64,000 nucleotides of DNA. Source: Symbiodinium natans. Its lineage: Eukaryota > Sar > Dinophyceae > Suessiales > Symbiodiniaceae. Made by a program: the position numbers and the translations under genes. The stretch is from contig CAJNDS010002690.1 in assembly GCA_905221605.1 (NCBI GenBank), forward strand, positions 588,531 to 652,530. The letters run 5' to 3'. Numbering within the stretch: the stretch's first letter is position 1; every line of letters begins with the position of its first letter. The notes beneath the pieces were generated by a model, which was not told the DNA's origin, did no database searches, and saw nothing but the letters and a program-made list of their open reading frames with translations. Below are positions 40,895-49,637 of the stretch, piece by piece.

Positions 40895-41515
40895 CATGGG
40901 GCAGGGGCCCCTGGGGCGGGCAAGCCTTCCGAAACCCTAAACCAGCTCAACGGTGCGGGGTTTGGGGTTCTACTTGGTTGACACAAAATGTGGTCTGGAT
41001 ACGGCCATCCCTTAGGCCGGAAGCAAGGCCAGGGTCGTTGGCCCGTACAGGACAAGCCGGTGAGGCTTTGTTAATTTCAGGGATTTGGGGGGTTTAGGGT
41101 TTAGGGTTTAGGGTTTAGGGTTTAGGGTTTAGGGTTTAGGGTTTAGGGTTTAGGGTTTAGGGTTTAGGGTTTAGGGTTTAGGGTTTCAGGGCGAAGTTGG
41201 ACCCCAGGCCCAGTACCCTAAGCCCTGGACTACCCTCCGACATCCAGGAATTGTCAGGTGCAGAGCAGCCTGTTTTTTCCCTTGTTGGGGTTTGGGGTTT
41301 AGGGTTTGGGGATTGGGGTTTAGGTTTTACTTTAGGGTTCAAGCTGAATTGTGGGCCTGAACCCTAAGTCCTATACCCTAAACCCTAAACCCTAAACCCT
41401 AGACCAAAACCCTAAGCCCTAAACCCTAAACCCTGCCGCCCTCAGACGCGTCAGGCCATGTTCGGGGACGTTACGTGGCCCGACGCTGCCAAAGCGCGGA
41501 GGTCCAAGGGTGTGA
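40895..41515 (+). CDS. Small six-exon gene model; unrecognised
   Basis: ATG 40895 (MGQGPLGR) with A at -3 and G at +4. Exons 40895-40918 (GC donor), 40946-40959, 41016-41059, 41190-41212, 41258-41289, 41446-41515; 207 bases, in frame to TGA 41513-41515. Good sites: G|GTGAGG at 41060, CCA|GTACCC at 41213, GAATTGTCAG| at 41257, CTGCCGCCCTCAG| at 41445. The last exon in another frame (MFGDVTWPDAAKARR, to GTTTAGGG at 41,536) looks at least as protein-like, so the end is uncertain. Confidence 0.38.
41092..41186 (+). repeat. TTTAGGG tract, pure
   Basis: About 13 units, ending TTTCAG| at the next proposed exon. Confidence 0.95.
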
Positions 41516-41607
41516 TGTTTGAGCGCTATCGCCGGGTTTAGGGTTTAAGGTTTACGTAGGGTTTAGGGTTTAGGGTTTAGGGGTTCAGTGCTTAGACTTG
41601 CGGGACT

Positions 41608-41745
41608 GGGTAGGTAACCTTTATAATTGTTGGTTATATAGAGTCCTAGTATATGTAAAAAGTTAACCTCTTTTGGGCTGGGGTATTCAGCCCCTAATTA
41701 GGGCTCTTAGGCTAGGAAGGGCTAAAAACTTAGCCCTTCAGCTAT
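41608..41745 (+). mobile_element. Inverted-repeat element with GACTGGGTAGGTAACC end
   Basis: GGACTGGGTAGGTAACC and GGTATTCAGCCCCTAATTAGG; the same ends recur, shortened, at 44,983-45,035. Confidence 0.45.
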
Positions 41746-41954
41746 AGACTTAGACCAGCACTGCCCAACGATCCTGTATGCCTAGAACGTATCGTTTCAG
41801 GGCGCACTGGCCTTAGTTTTTGTACAGGGGTTTCGGGCTTCGGGGCACCTGAGATCGAGGCTTACGGGTCCAGCATCCCTTCCTCATCCCCCTAAGCCCT
41901 AAACCCTAAACCCTAAAGCCTACGTCCTGAACCCTGAACCCTAAAGTCCTGAAG

Positions 41955-43034
41955 CCGAAGCTCCCATCGTCAAGCCCAACATTCCTAAGCCCTCTGGGCC
42001 TCTGAAGGTCCCGATAAGCCCTGAGATGACCCCAAACGCACCTAAGCCCTAAACCCTACTTGGAGGTTCATGGTGCCTATCAGCTAAGTACAACTGTACT
42101 TCTGAGCCCCTGAAGTGCCCCATTATGGTACATGTTAATTGGTTAATATGTACCATGAACCTCCAAGTAGACCCTGAACCCTGTAACCCCCTCAAGCCTA
42201 TAAGCCCTCAAGACTCTAAACCCTAGACCCAATAAGCCCTTATATGAGCTTGTCACAGTTTGAAAGCCGCGATGGTGGACGAAATGGCCCACAATCGATT
42301 CGGGATCATCGTTTCCGCCTGGAGACCCGGAGTTCATGGGTCTAGCGCTTAGCTGGCTTAAGGTTTGGGGTTTAAAGTTTGGGTTTAGGGTTGAGGATTA
42401 AGAGTTTCTAGAGCTTCGGGGTTTTGGGGGGTTGGGGTTTAGGCTCGAGGGTTGAGCGTTGAGAATCTGTATACTGTACATGGGCTGCGTTTGGGGAGCT
42501 TCAACAGGTTCCCAAATCCCAAGCCCTAAACACTAAACCTCCTTGTCCCTTCTCTTTTCCGCACACTCCCGTGCGTGTAGGGCCTGTGGCATTCGGTGCA
42601 GTAGGGTTCCTATGGTTTAGGTTGTGAAATTGTCCCTAGACCCTGAACCCTAAACTAGGTTTTTTGGGGGTTGAGGCTCTTGAGTTTCAGAAAGGACGGT
42701 TCTGGCGCTTGTGCGTAAGATGTGCGTCGTTCTAGGGATGGTGACGGTTTGGGGTTAGGGCAGAAGCGCTAAACGCTTAAGCCCTAATCCCTAAACCTAA
42801 ACCTAACCCTTCAGCCCTAAACCCTAAACCCCAACCCTAGATCTGAGTCTTGGGGTAGGGTTTTCCGGGAGTCGGCCTCGAGGTTTCGGGTGCAGAGTTT
42901 AAGTTTCTCCGAGGCTGAAGCTTGTGCAATGGCTCGGGGCATAGATGGCTCAGAGGGTTTGGGGTTTAGGGTTTAGCGCACCATCTGGCTCACTGTCGTA
43001 CTCAGGGTTCACAGCATGGCAAGTTGCTGCATGA
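41955..43034 (+). CDS. Six-exon 3' part of a gene; unrecognised
   Basis: Exons 41955-42007, 42259-42331, 42581-42600, 42691-42714, 42896-42956 and 43006-43034 join in frame to TGA 43032-43034. Signals are strong: GAGCTTGTCACAG| at 42258, CCGTGCGTGTAG| at 42580, CA|GTAGGG at 42601, GCTCTTGAGTTTCAG| at 42690, TGC|GTAAGA at 42715. Readings: EAEAPIVKPNIPKPSG (proline-rich), SRDGGRNGPQSIRDH, SEAEACAMARGIDG. Element B (42,057-42,168) fills much of the first intron. A second open block overlaps the last exon from ATG 43016 (ASCCMNVNDPHNAG), so the end may differ. Confidence 0.48.
42057..42168 (+). mobile_element. Family B element, intact
   Basis: TACTTGGAGGTTCATGGTGC to GTACCATGAACCTCCAAGTAG. Confidence 0.85.
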
Positions 43035-43263
43035 ACGTGAACGATCCCCATAATGCAGGATACCCTCACAATCTACCCGCGATACTACAATCCTGGTACC
43101 CCTGCTATCCCTAAACCCAAACCTTAAACTCCCACATAGCCCTCTATCTGGTTTGGGGCCGTGAATGTGAGAACCCCGAACCAGAGACTTGCTTCCCCAA
43201 ACCCTAAACATTAAAACCCTAATGCGCCCCATACACTGTCAACCCAAAGACCCTAAACTTCCC

Positions 43264-43299
43264 TTCCTAGCCCTAAACCCTAGGGTTTAGGGCTAGGAA
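43264..43299. repeat. Perfect 36-bp palindrome of two telomere units tail to tail
   Basis: Centre CCCTAAACCCTAGGGTTTAG, extended on both sides by TTCCTAG and its complement. No spacer. It would fold into a cruciform or hairpin. Confidence 0.95.
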
Positions 43300-43452
43300 A
43301 CCGAGTTCTCTAAGTTGCTCGCCTGCTGAGGTAATGTACAGCTACGCCGCTGGGCCAGAGCCAGAAATCGTTTTCTTGCAGTCTGGTGCGGTTGAGGGTT
43401 TAGTGTTTAGTGTGGGTGGGTATAAGCTATTTTATCTACGTACTCATTTTGT

Positions 43453-43752
43453 ATGTATATATATATATATATACATATATGTATACATATATATGTATGT
43501 ATATATGTATATATGTATATATGTATATATGTATATATGTATATATGTATATATGAATATTTTTTCACATATACATATGGCCCAGTTTTCTACCCATGCC
43601 GGCCGCAGTAAAACTTTCACGTTCTCTAGGGGGGGGGGGGTTGAACGATTGGGATTACATGTAGAGTACAGCGTTGGGTGCACTTATCTGATACATACGT
43701 TCATACATACATACATACATACATACATACATACATACATACATAGATACAT
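43453..43752. repeat. TATA, GTATATAT and CATA microsatellites
   Basis: 43,453-43,560 alternates TATATG units; 43,687-43,752 is about sixteen CATA units. No gene. Confidence 0.9.
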
Positions 43753-44730
43753 AAAGCCTCCGGCTCAAGCCGCCGACCCCGCAGGAGAACAGATGATTTA
43801 GATGTTGCGGGTTGGTGGTTTGGGTTTGCGGTTCAGGCGGTTCAGGGTTTAGGCGTCAACTTTCGGAGCATTGTGGGGGTGTTGGGAGAAACCCAGCCGC
43901 CCCCTACCCCCCTCGTTTTGGGGGTGTAAGGAGGGAAAAGGGGAGGTTTCACCTCCGCAATCCCGTCCAACACGCCGCTAGTGTCGACGGACATACATAC
44001 ATACTAGTACTATATACTGAAAATCTCCAAACCCCAATCCGTATAGCCCTAAACCCTAAAACCCCGAATCCCGGAACCATAAGCTCTAACCCCTCAAACG
44101 TTACCAAGCCCTAAATCCCTAAACCCCAAAACCCAAGTCGCTGAACCCTGGGTCCTCTCTTAGGGTAGTTATGTGGGCCCTTAGGCACGGACCCATATGA
44201 CCATATTAAGGGCCCATTTACCACCTTAAACCGAGACCCTAAACCCTAGCCCGAAACCCCTAAACCCTAAACCCAAACCCCCTAAGGTTCCTTTTGCTAT
44301 CGTTTTCGTGGCTCTGCTCCGGCTTGGCGCGTAACCCTCAGCACTGTTGGGTTTAGGGTTTAGGGTTTAGGGTTTAGGGTTTAGGGTTTAGGGTTTAGGG
44401 TCTAGGGCCCCTAGTTATCAGGGTTTAGAGTCTAGGGGTTTGGGCTTTAGTTATTTGGGCTTCTGATTTAGGGTAGTTTTAGGGTGTATGGGGCCTTAGG
44501 AAGTCAGGGCTCGGGGTTCTGCATTTTGCTTTTTGTTTGTTGTGTTTGGGGCCCCCGGGAAAAGGGGGGAGGAGGAGGAGGAGGTTTGGGCCCGATGGCC
44601 ATGCTCTGTAACCAAGGTTTCGAGTTTAGGGCTTCGGGCCCCTAAACCCAGGTTTAGGGTTTAGGGTTTAGGGTTTAGGGAAGCCCGAAACCCTGAATCC
44701 GAAACCCTCGAAGACGGTGCCTTCTTGAAG

Positions 44731-44981
44731 GGATCTCTATGAGAGTCTTAGAGAACCAGAAAAGGGCCCCAGAATTCAGATCCCCCCCCCCCCCCCTCCC
44801 CCAGTTCTAGGGTCTCGGGTTTAGGGTTTCGGGTTTGGGGTTTGGGGTTTGGGGTTTAAGGTTTCGGGTTTAAGGTTTAGGCGTGTTCCAGGGTCCCTTC
44901 ATTCATGCTCTTTTTCGTTTTATTCTCAGGCTTGGCATTTGGTTTAGGCCCTCTTGGGATCACATGCCTTACATAACTTAG
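44731..44981 (+). CDS. Exon and terminal exon, unrecognised
   Basis: An island from 44731 (LYESLREPEKGPR) follows GGTGCCTTCTTGAAG|. A terminal exon 44930-44981 follows a very strong site (TTTCGTTTTATTCTCAG|) and reads GIWFRPSWDHMPY to TAG 44979-44981. C14 and a degenerate forward tract separate them; their phase link is unproved. Confidence 0.42.
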
Positions 44982-45140
44982 CGACTGGGTAGGTAACCTG
45001 TACCCTTTTTGGGGCTAGGATATTCAGCCCCTCAACATGTCCCTGCTTGCTACCCTTTTACACGCCTAAAGACCTGTGTAAAGATATCTGCGGCGCCAGC
45101 CTGGCCGCCCAGGATGTGTATATATGGTGCAGCGTCGCTG

Positions 45141-45253
45141 CCCCCCCCCCCCCCACCCCCCCCCCCCACCCCCCCCCCCCCCCCCCCCCACCCCCCCCCC
45201 CCACCCCCACCCCCCCCCCCATGGTCCCCCCCCCATGGTCCCCCCCCCCATGG
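45141..45253. repeat. C-rich simple repeat with CCCCATGG units
   Basis: Long C runs with A interruptions. The mirror G-rich tracts at 45,377-45,417 lie 150 bp on. Confidence 0.9.
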
Positions 45254-45549
45254 CCTGTGGTTGGGGTTTGGGTTTAGGGTTTAGGGTTTAGGGTCCGCGC
45301 CCCGCCCCCCTGTGGTTTGGGCCCCCCTGTGGGGTGGTGTGGTTGGGGTTTGGGTTGAGGGTTTAGGGTTTAGGGGTGGGGGGGGGGATACCATGCGAGG
45401 GTGGGGGGGGGGGGGGTACCGACACGGGACACGGAACCATATATACCCCCGCCGGGCCATAGCCGGAGTGTGGACCCAAAATCTGAACCCTCAACCTCCA
45501 AAAAAAATTCAAGCCCCGAGTCCTAAACCCTAAACCCCGAACCATAAAC

Positions 45550-45634
45550 ATGGCCCATCCGCCGCAAGGTCAGGCGTGGTACCATGGAGTTGTGGTTGGT
45601 GGCCGTGCTGGTTCAACACTCAGAGGGCTGTTGG
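45550..45634 (+). CDS. Start exon, unrecognised
   Basis: ATG 45550 in a good context (AAACATGGCC) reads MAHPPQGQAWYHG to G|GTGTGG. A later exon 46386-46459 (MTWILNELVFKKLIRHL, between GGATAG| and TTGG|GTTTAGGG) and a terminal exon after the E element at 46,796 (KISASTMEPMQ) are probably the same gene, but I could not close the phase. Confidence 0.4.
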
Positions 45635-45696
45635 GTGTGGGGCTTGGGGGTTGTGATAGGGTTTTAGGGTTTAGGGGTTAGCGTTTAGGGTTTAGG

Positions 45697-45817
45697 GTTA
45701 CTAGGACCCAGAGTAGGCCCTTATTTTCCCTTTGTTTTAGGGCTCGGGGTCCCTTCACAAGCCCATTTCAACCAAAAAGGGCACCCGTGTTAATTCCTAG
45801 GATACTCTTGGGTCTTG
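45697..45817 (+). mobile_element. Family F element, intact
   Basis: CTAGGACCCAGAGTAGGCCC to AGGATACTCTTGGGTCTTG. Confidence 0.8.
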
Positions 45818-45873
45818 CGTAGGCTTCAGGTTTGAGGGGTTAGGGGAGGGGTTTCGGCGTCGGGATGTGAGTA

Positions 45874-45979
45874 CTTCTGTTTGTTTAAGAACCCCAAAAG
45901 AATAAGAGATACTATTCCCTCTATTACCCTTAATGAGGAAGAATATTTTTGTGGGGGGGGATTCTTAAGCAATTAGTAG
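45874..45979 (+). mobile_element. Family A element
   Basis: CTTCTGTTTGTTTAAGAACCC to GATTCTTAAGCAATTAGTAG. Confidence 0.75.
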
Positions 45980-46110
45980 AGTAGGGTCGGCAGCTTTAGG
46001 TTGAGCAATCATCGAAACTACGGTGTTTGATGCCAGGTGCAATCCACTCCCACGCCAACCGACTTGTACCCACGAAGGGTACTAGGACTTATGTATGCAA
46101 ACCCCAAACA

Positions 46111-46236
46111 CTACTAGTTGCATAAGAACCGCCCAAAAATCAAAACTACTCTTCCTTGCTGGGGCAATATAGGGGTTATTATTCTTCATTTTTTGGTGGG
46201 AGGGGGGTGGGGGTTCTTAAGCCCATGCTGTAGTAG
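46111..46236 (+). mobile_element. Family A element
   Basis: CTACTAGTTGCATAAGAACC to GTTCTTAAGCCCATGCTGTAG. A family C element follows 7 bp later. Confidence 0.75.
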
Positions 46237-46242
46237 AACTTG

Positions 46243-46372
46243 GGATGTTCCCCCTTGTACTAACAGTTCTTAATAGGGATAAAAGTACCCCCTATGATAA
46301 TCCTAACCCCTGAACTCTACACCCTAAATCCTAAGCCCTAAAGGACTGCTAGCATAAGGGGGAACATCCCAA
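46243..46372 (+). mobile_element. Family C element with telomere patch at its centre
   Basis: TGGGATGTTCCCCCTTGTAC to GGGGGAACATCCCA. The usual CCCTATTAAGGACTG is replaced by CCTAACCCCTGAAC... CCCTAAAGGACTG (46,297-46,340), so the patch joins at CCTA and AAGG microhomology. Confidence 0.75.
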
Positions 46373-46385
46373 AGTAGAAGGATAG

Positions 46386-46459
46386 TCGATCGCTGCGCTG
46401 GCAGGCCATGACCTGGATTTTGAATGAGCTCGTCTTCAAGAAGCTCATTCGCCACTTGG
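46386..46459 (+). CDS. Internal exon, unrecognised
   Basis: 74 bases reading RSLRWQAMTWILNE then VFKKLIRHL, from AGAAGGATAG| to G|GTTTAGGG; looks helical. See the 45,550 start exon. Confidence 0.42.
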
Positions 46460-46639
46460 GTTTAGGGTTTAGGGTTTCTAGTGCTTCTGGTTTGTAGGGT
46501 CTAGGGTTTAGGGTTTAAGGGTTAAGGGTTTGGGGTTTAGGGTTTAGATTTTAGGGTTTTGGGTACTATTTGGGGTTCTATAAGGGGGCACTTCTTTTCG
46601 TAAAGCCCCATTTTGACTCCGGGTTGTAGGGAAAGAAGA

Positions 46640-46795
46640 CCTGGTGGCCTTTTGTCGGTTCAGGGTTCCCTAAACCCTAAACCCCAAACCCTAAATCCTA
46701 AACCCCAAACCCTAAACCCTTACCTTTTACAAAGTAACCAACCCCAGGAAAGAGTACCCCTTATTGTAGTTTGGTTACTGGGCGGGCTACCAAGA
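46640..46795 (+). mobile_element. Family E element with a CCCTAAA patch; ends at a 3' splice site
   Basis: GGTTCCC|TAAACCC ... CTTTTACAAAGTAACCAACC, so about 60 bp of CCCTAAA/CCCCAAA replaces the TTAT after GGTTCCC. The right end GGGCGGGCTACCAAG abuts a terminal exon. Confidence 0.7.
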
Positions 46796-46998
46796 AGATT
46801 AGCGCCAGTACCATGGAACCCATGCAATGAAAACTCAAGCCCTAAAACCTAAACCATCTCATGGTCACTTTAGCTCAACTCCTTTAACTGCCTCCAGGTT
46901 CCTCAGCCGTTTTTCAAACCTCTAAACCTTAAATCCTTAACTCCTAAACCCGAAACACTTTAGATGCTTCGCTGTGTTCTTGCGCTTTGGGCCCTCAG

Positions 46999-47084
46999 GC
47001 CACAATAATCACAGATTCGACTTGATGGTTGAACAGAGTTTCGGGATCAAGGCCCGAGACCTCGTAGGGCTTAACGCGCAAACA
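46999..47084 (+). CDS. Exon with strong acceptor, unrecognised
   Basis: Follows GCTTTGGGCCCTCAG|, reads NNHRFDLMVEQSFGIKA, ends ACA|GTAAAC. The frame stays open to 47,315. The downstream stretch is open on the minus strand too. Confidence 0.4.
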
Positions 47085-47454
47085 GTAAACACCAAACTTT
47101 TTTACTACTTCCTCAACATAACTAGCTTTTTACTGGGGGTTGTGAGTTTCAGCACCAATTGTGCAGGCCGTGTTGCAAGCCCACGCGGGGGGTTGACGAT
47201 GAGTTGTGCACCTTCGGACTTGGTGACAAGTATCACACCCTACAATGCCAACACGTCGCTGCAAAAGGGACAAAGCCTGTGCTTGCACACCATGCTTAGC
47301 GTGTACAATGGGTGATGCGAGGCGCTTGGAGTGAAGCCACTGATCGAGAAAAGGCTGCGGATGTGGTTTTTCTACATCGCAAGCTGATGTGAGGTCATGT
47401 GGACGTGAACTGAGCAGCACTGGAGCCTCGAATACCGCCCATAAGCCTAAGCCC

Positions 47455-47536
47455 TACCTGAAGGCTCCGATGTAGTTCCTTTTGGGGTTGGCTTTAGGGG
47501 ATTCTAGTATGCTACCCCAAATTTAGGAGCCTCCGG
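47455..47536 (-). mobile_element. Family G element, diverged
   Basis: TACCTGAAGGCTCCGATGTAG to ATTTAGGAGCCTCCGG. The sequence GCCTCCGGCTCAGGCCGCCG that follows also occurs at 43,756. Confidence 0.6.
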
Positions 47537-47595
47537 CTCAGGCCGCCGACCCAAGAGGCCCGAAACCTCTCAACCCTCAAAGCCGGAAATTGTTG

Positions 47596-47840
47596 TTACC
47601 CTAAAGCCGAAACGTGTTTGAGGACGTGTTGTGGGAATGGGGGGGGTAGAGGCTTCGAACTGCAACATAGGCAACCTCCTGGGTGGGGGTGCGGTCCTCC
47701 ATGAAGGGGGGGTGGTGGGGGCCTACCCCCTGTGCTGAACCGCCTATGGTCGATGCGTTTACGTCGTGCGGGTGGCGCGGTCCTCCATGAAAAAATTGTG
47801 CACCGACCCCCGTTCCAAAACCATCCAACACGCCGAAAGT
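47596..47840. mobile_element. Unclassified repeat with CCAACACGCCG and TCCTCCATGAA motifs
   Basis: GGTCCTCCATGAA occurs at 47,692 and 47,780; CCAACACGCCG at 47,822 also occurs at 43,965. A minus frame is open throughout but Pro/Gly/His-rich. Confidence 0.35.
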
Positions 47841-48405
47841 ACACAGGAGCCGGTAAACCCGAAATCATAAGAACTGGGTTCTGGTTGTTTGGGGCTTGGG
47901 CTTAGGCTTCAAGGTTTTTTTTCAGGCCCCCCACACCCCCCGAACCCTAAATCCAAAACCCTAAACCCAAAACCCCTAAACCCCAAACCCTAAACCCTAA
48001 ACCCCAAAGGTTACAGGGACTAACTAACAACAGCACTCGCACCGCAATCCCAAGGCCAGGCAAGGCCGGAGGTCAGCTGTGTGGAGAGCTCCTTGGCAAA
48101 TGGTTTAGGGTTTAGGGTTTCGGGTTTCGGGTTCAGGGTTTTGGGTTTTCGGTTTAGGGTGTAGGGTTTAGGGTTTAGGGTTTAGGGTTTAGGGTTTAGG
48201 GTTTAGGGCCTATAGAGACCTTCAATGACGCCCTATGAAACCCTCTTTACACCTCTGTGACTTGGATGTAGGGCTTCAGGCATGTGGATGGGAAGTTAAA
48301 GAGTTTTGGGGCTCAGGGTTCCCAGTGTGAGCCCTAAACCCTAAACCCCAAACCTTAAAACCCTAAACTTCCCGGCGTGAACCCCAAACCCTAAAACCTG
48401 AGCAG

Positions 48406-49138
48406 GGCTTTGATGCTGACGCAATCGGAAGTATGTCCGAAAATCAGCTAGGGTCCTTTGTCCCTTGGCGATATTTCGTCAGCCTAAACCCTAATCCCTA
48501 AACCCTAAACCCTAAACCCTAAAACCAAACCCTAATCCCTAAGCCCTAAGCTCTAAGCCCTAAGCCCTAAACCCTAAACCCTAAACCCTAAACCCTAAAC
48601 CCTAAACCCTAAACCCTAAACCCTAAGCAAGCCGCTCAGACCTTGTAGGCCCCAAAACCTAGAGATGCAGCCAGGTTGCGGCATGCCAAGCAGTCATGCA
48701 GTGGCAGTGACACGCTTATACCGCTTCTCCAGTGGATCAAGGGAGGGAGGCAACCCCAAATCGTAAACCCTAGGCCCTAAAAGCTACACCCTAAACTCGA
48801 AACCCTAAACCCTAAACCCTATTTTATAAACCCTAAACCCCAACCAACTGCTTAGACCGTTTGGAGTTCCCGTTTCCCCCTAGGCTTAAAAAGCCTTCGA
48901 GTGTATCGTGCTGAGTGCCAAGCCCCGGGATCATAGTCCTTAGCGTCTCCGGGCAAACCTCAACGCCATCGTCGTTTTTACCCAAAGGCTCCTATGTAGT
49001 ACTTTTTTTGTGATACGAGAATCCCCTATAGCCAACCCAAAAGGGGACTACATTGGAGCCTTCAGGCAGTTTTTCAAACATAATTGTTGCGGGAGTGTGA
49101 ACTGCAAATCTACATGCAAGAAGGCGAACGCGCCATGA
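48406..49138 (+). CDS. Four-exon 3' part of a gene; Cys-rich tail; unrecognised
   Basis: Exons 48406-48477 (FDADAIGSMSENQL), 48649-48762 (ARLRHAKQSCSGSD, then IPLLQWIKGGR), 48944-48970 (LRANLNAI) and 49070-49138 (NCCGSVNCKSTCKK) total 282 bases, in frame to TGA 49136-49138. Good signals: TCAGACCTTGTAG| at 48648, ATC|GTAAAC at 48763. The last intron, 48971-49069, is a G element plus flank. The tail has four Cys in eleven residues. Nothing is recognised. The first exon alone could read into the telomere tract and stop. Confidence 0.5.
48971..49069 (+). mobile_element. Family G element as a complete intron
   Basis: GTCGTTTTTACCCAAAGGCTCC to GGAGCCTTCAGGCAG|. The arms pair over about 35 bp. Confidence 0.7.
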
Positions 49139-49139
49139 A

Positions 49140-49600
49140 CAGATGTGAAAGGTCCCGGTGTGATTTGCTCTATTAGTGTGATGGGTTTTTTCTAAACGAC
49201 AGGAATGACATTCAGACCTTCATTATGACATCCTATTTCTGGGTTTCTCATATCAGATATAGCTGTCTTCATTCCTTTCCTAATTGTGCTTGTTGTTCGA
49301 TTGAGTTCATGCGCCATTCATACATTCACCCCTTATATCTTATTCAAACACAAACCACAGAGGAGAGTTAGACAGAAGAATCCAGCAAAATGAAGGGAAA
49401 CGTGAGCTCATTTCTTTAGCTCATACGCTCATAGTTCTGTGAACAGGATAGACTGGCTATATATGCGGTCGTTTTTTCGCCCGCAAATGAGCTAACTTGG
49501 GAATTGGGTACCCGCTGTAATCCCATAGGGTTACGTAGGGGGCGGCTAGCCTAATCCCTACATCCCTGAGTACGCCTTACCCTAGCTTCTAAACCCTACA
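49140..49600. other. Intergenic, T-rich
   Basis: No coding, no recognised element. Confidence 0.45.
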
Positions 49601-49637
49601 TGCAAAAGGGCCCAGCTTGAACTGGCCTGTGCTTCAG

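Noticed and set aside
43334-43801. 155-residue frame
   Set aside because: Driven by TATA/CATA microsatellites. The first 30 codons might be real but have no support.
45009-45284. Proline-rich frame
   Set aside because: C-rich simple repeat. Only the 45,083-45,140 part (GASLAAQDVYIW) looks coding and it cannot be placed.
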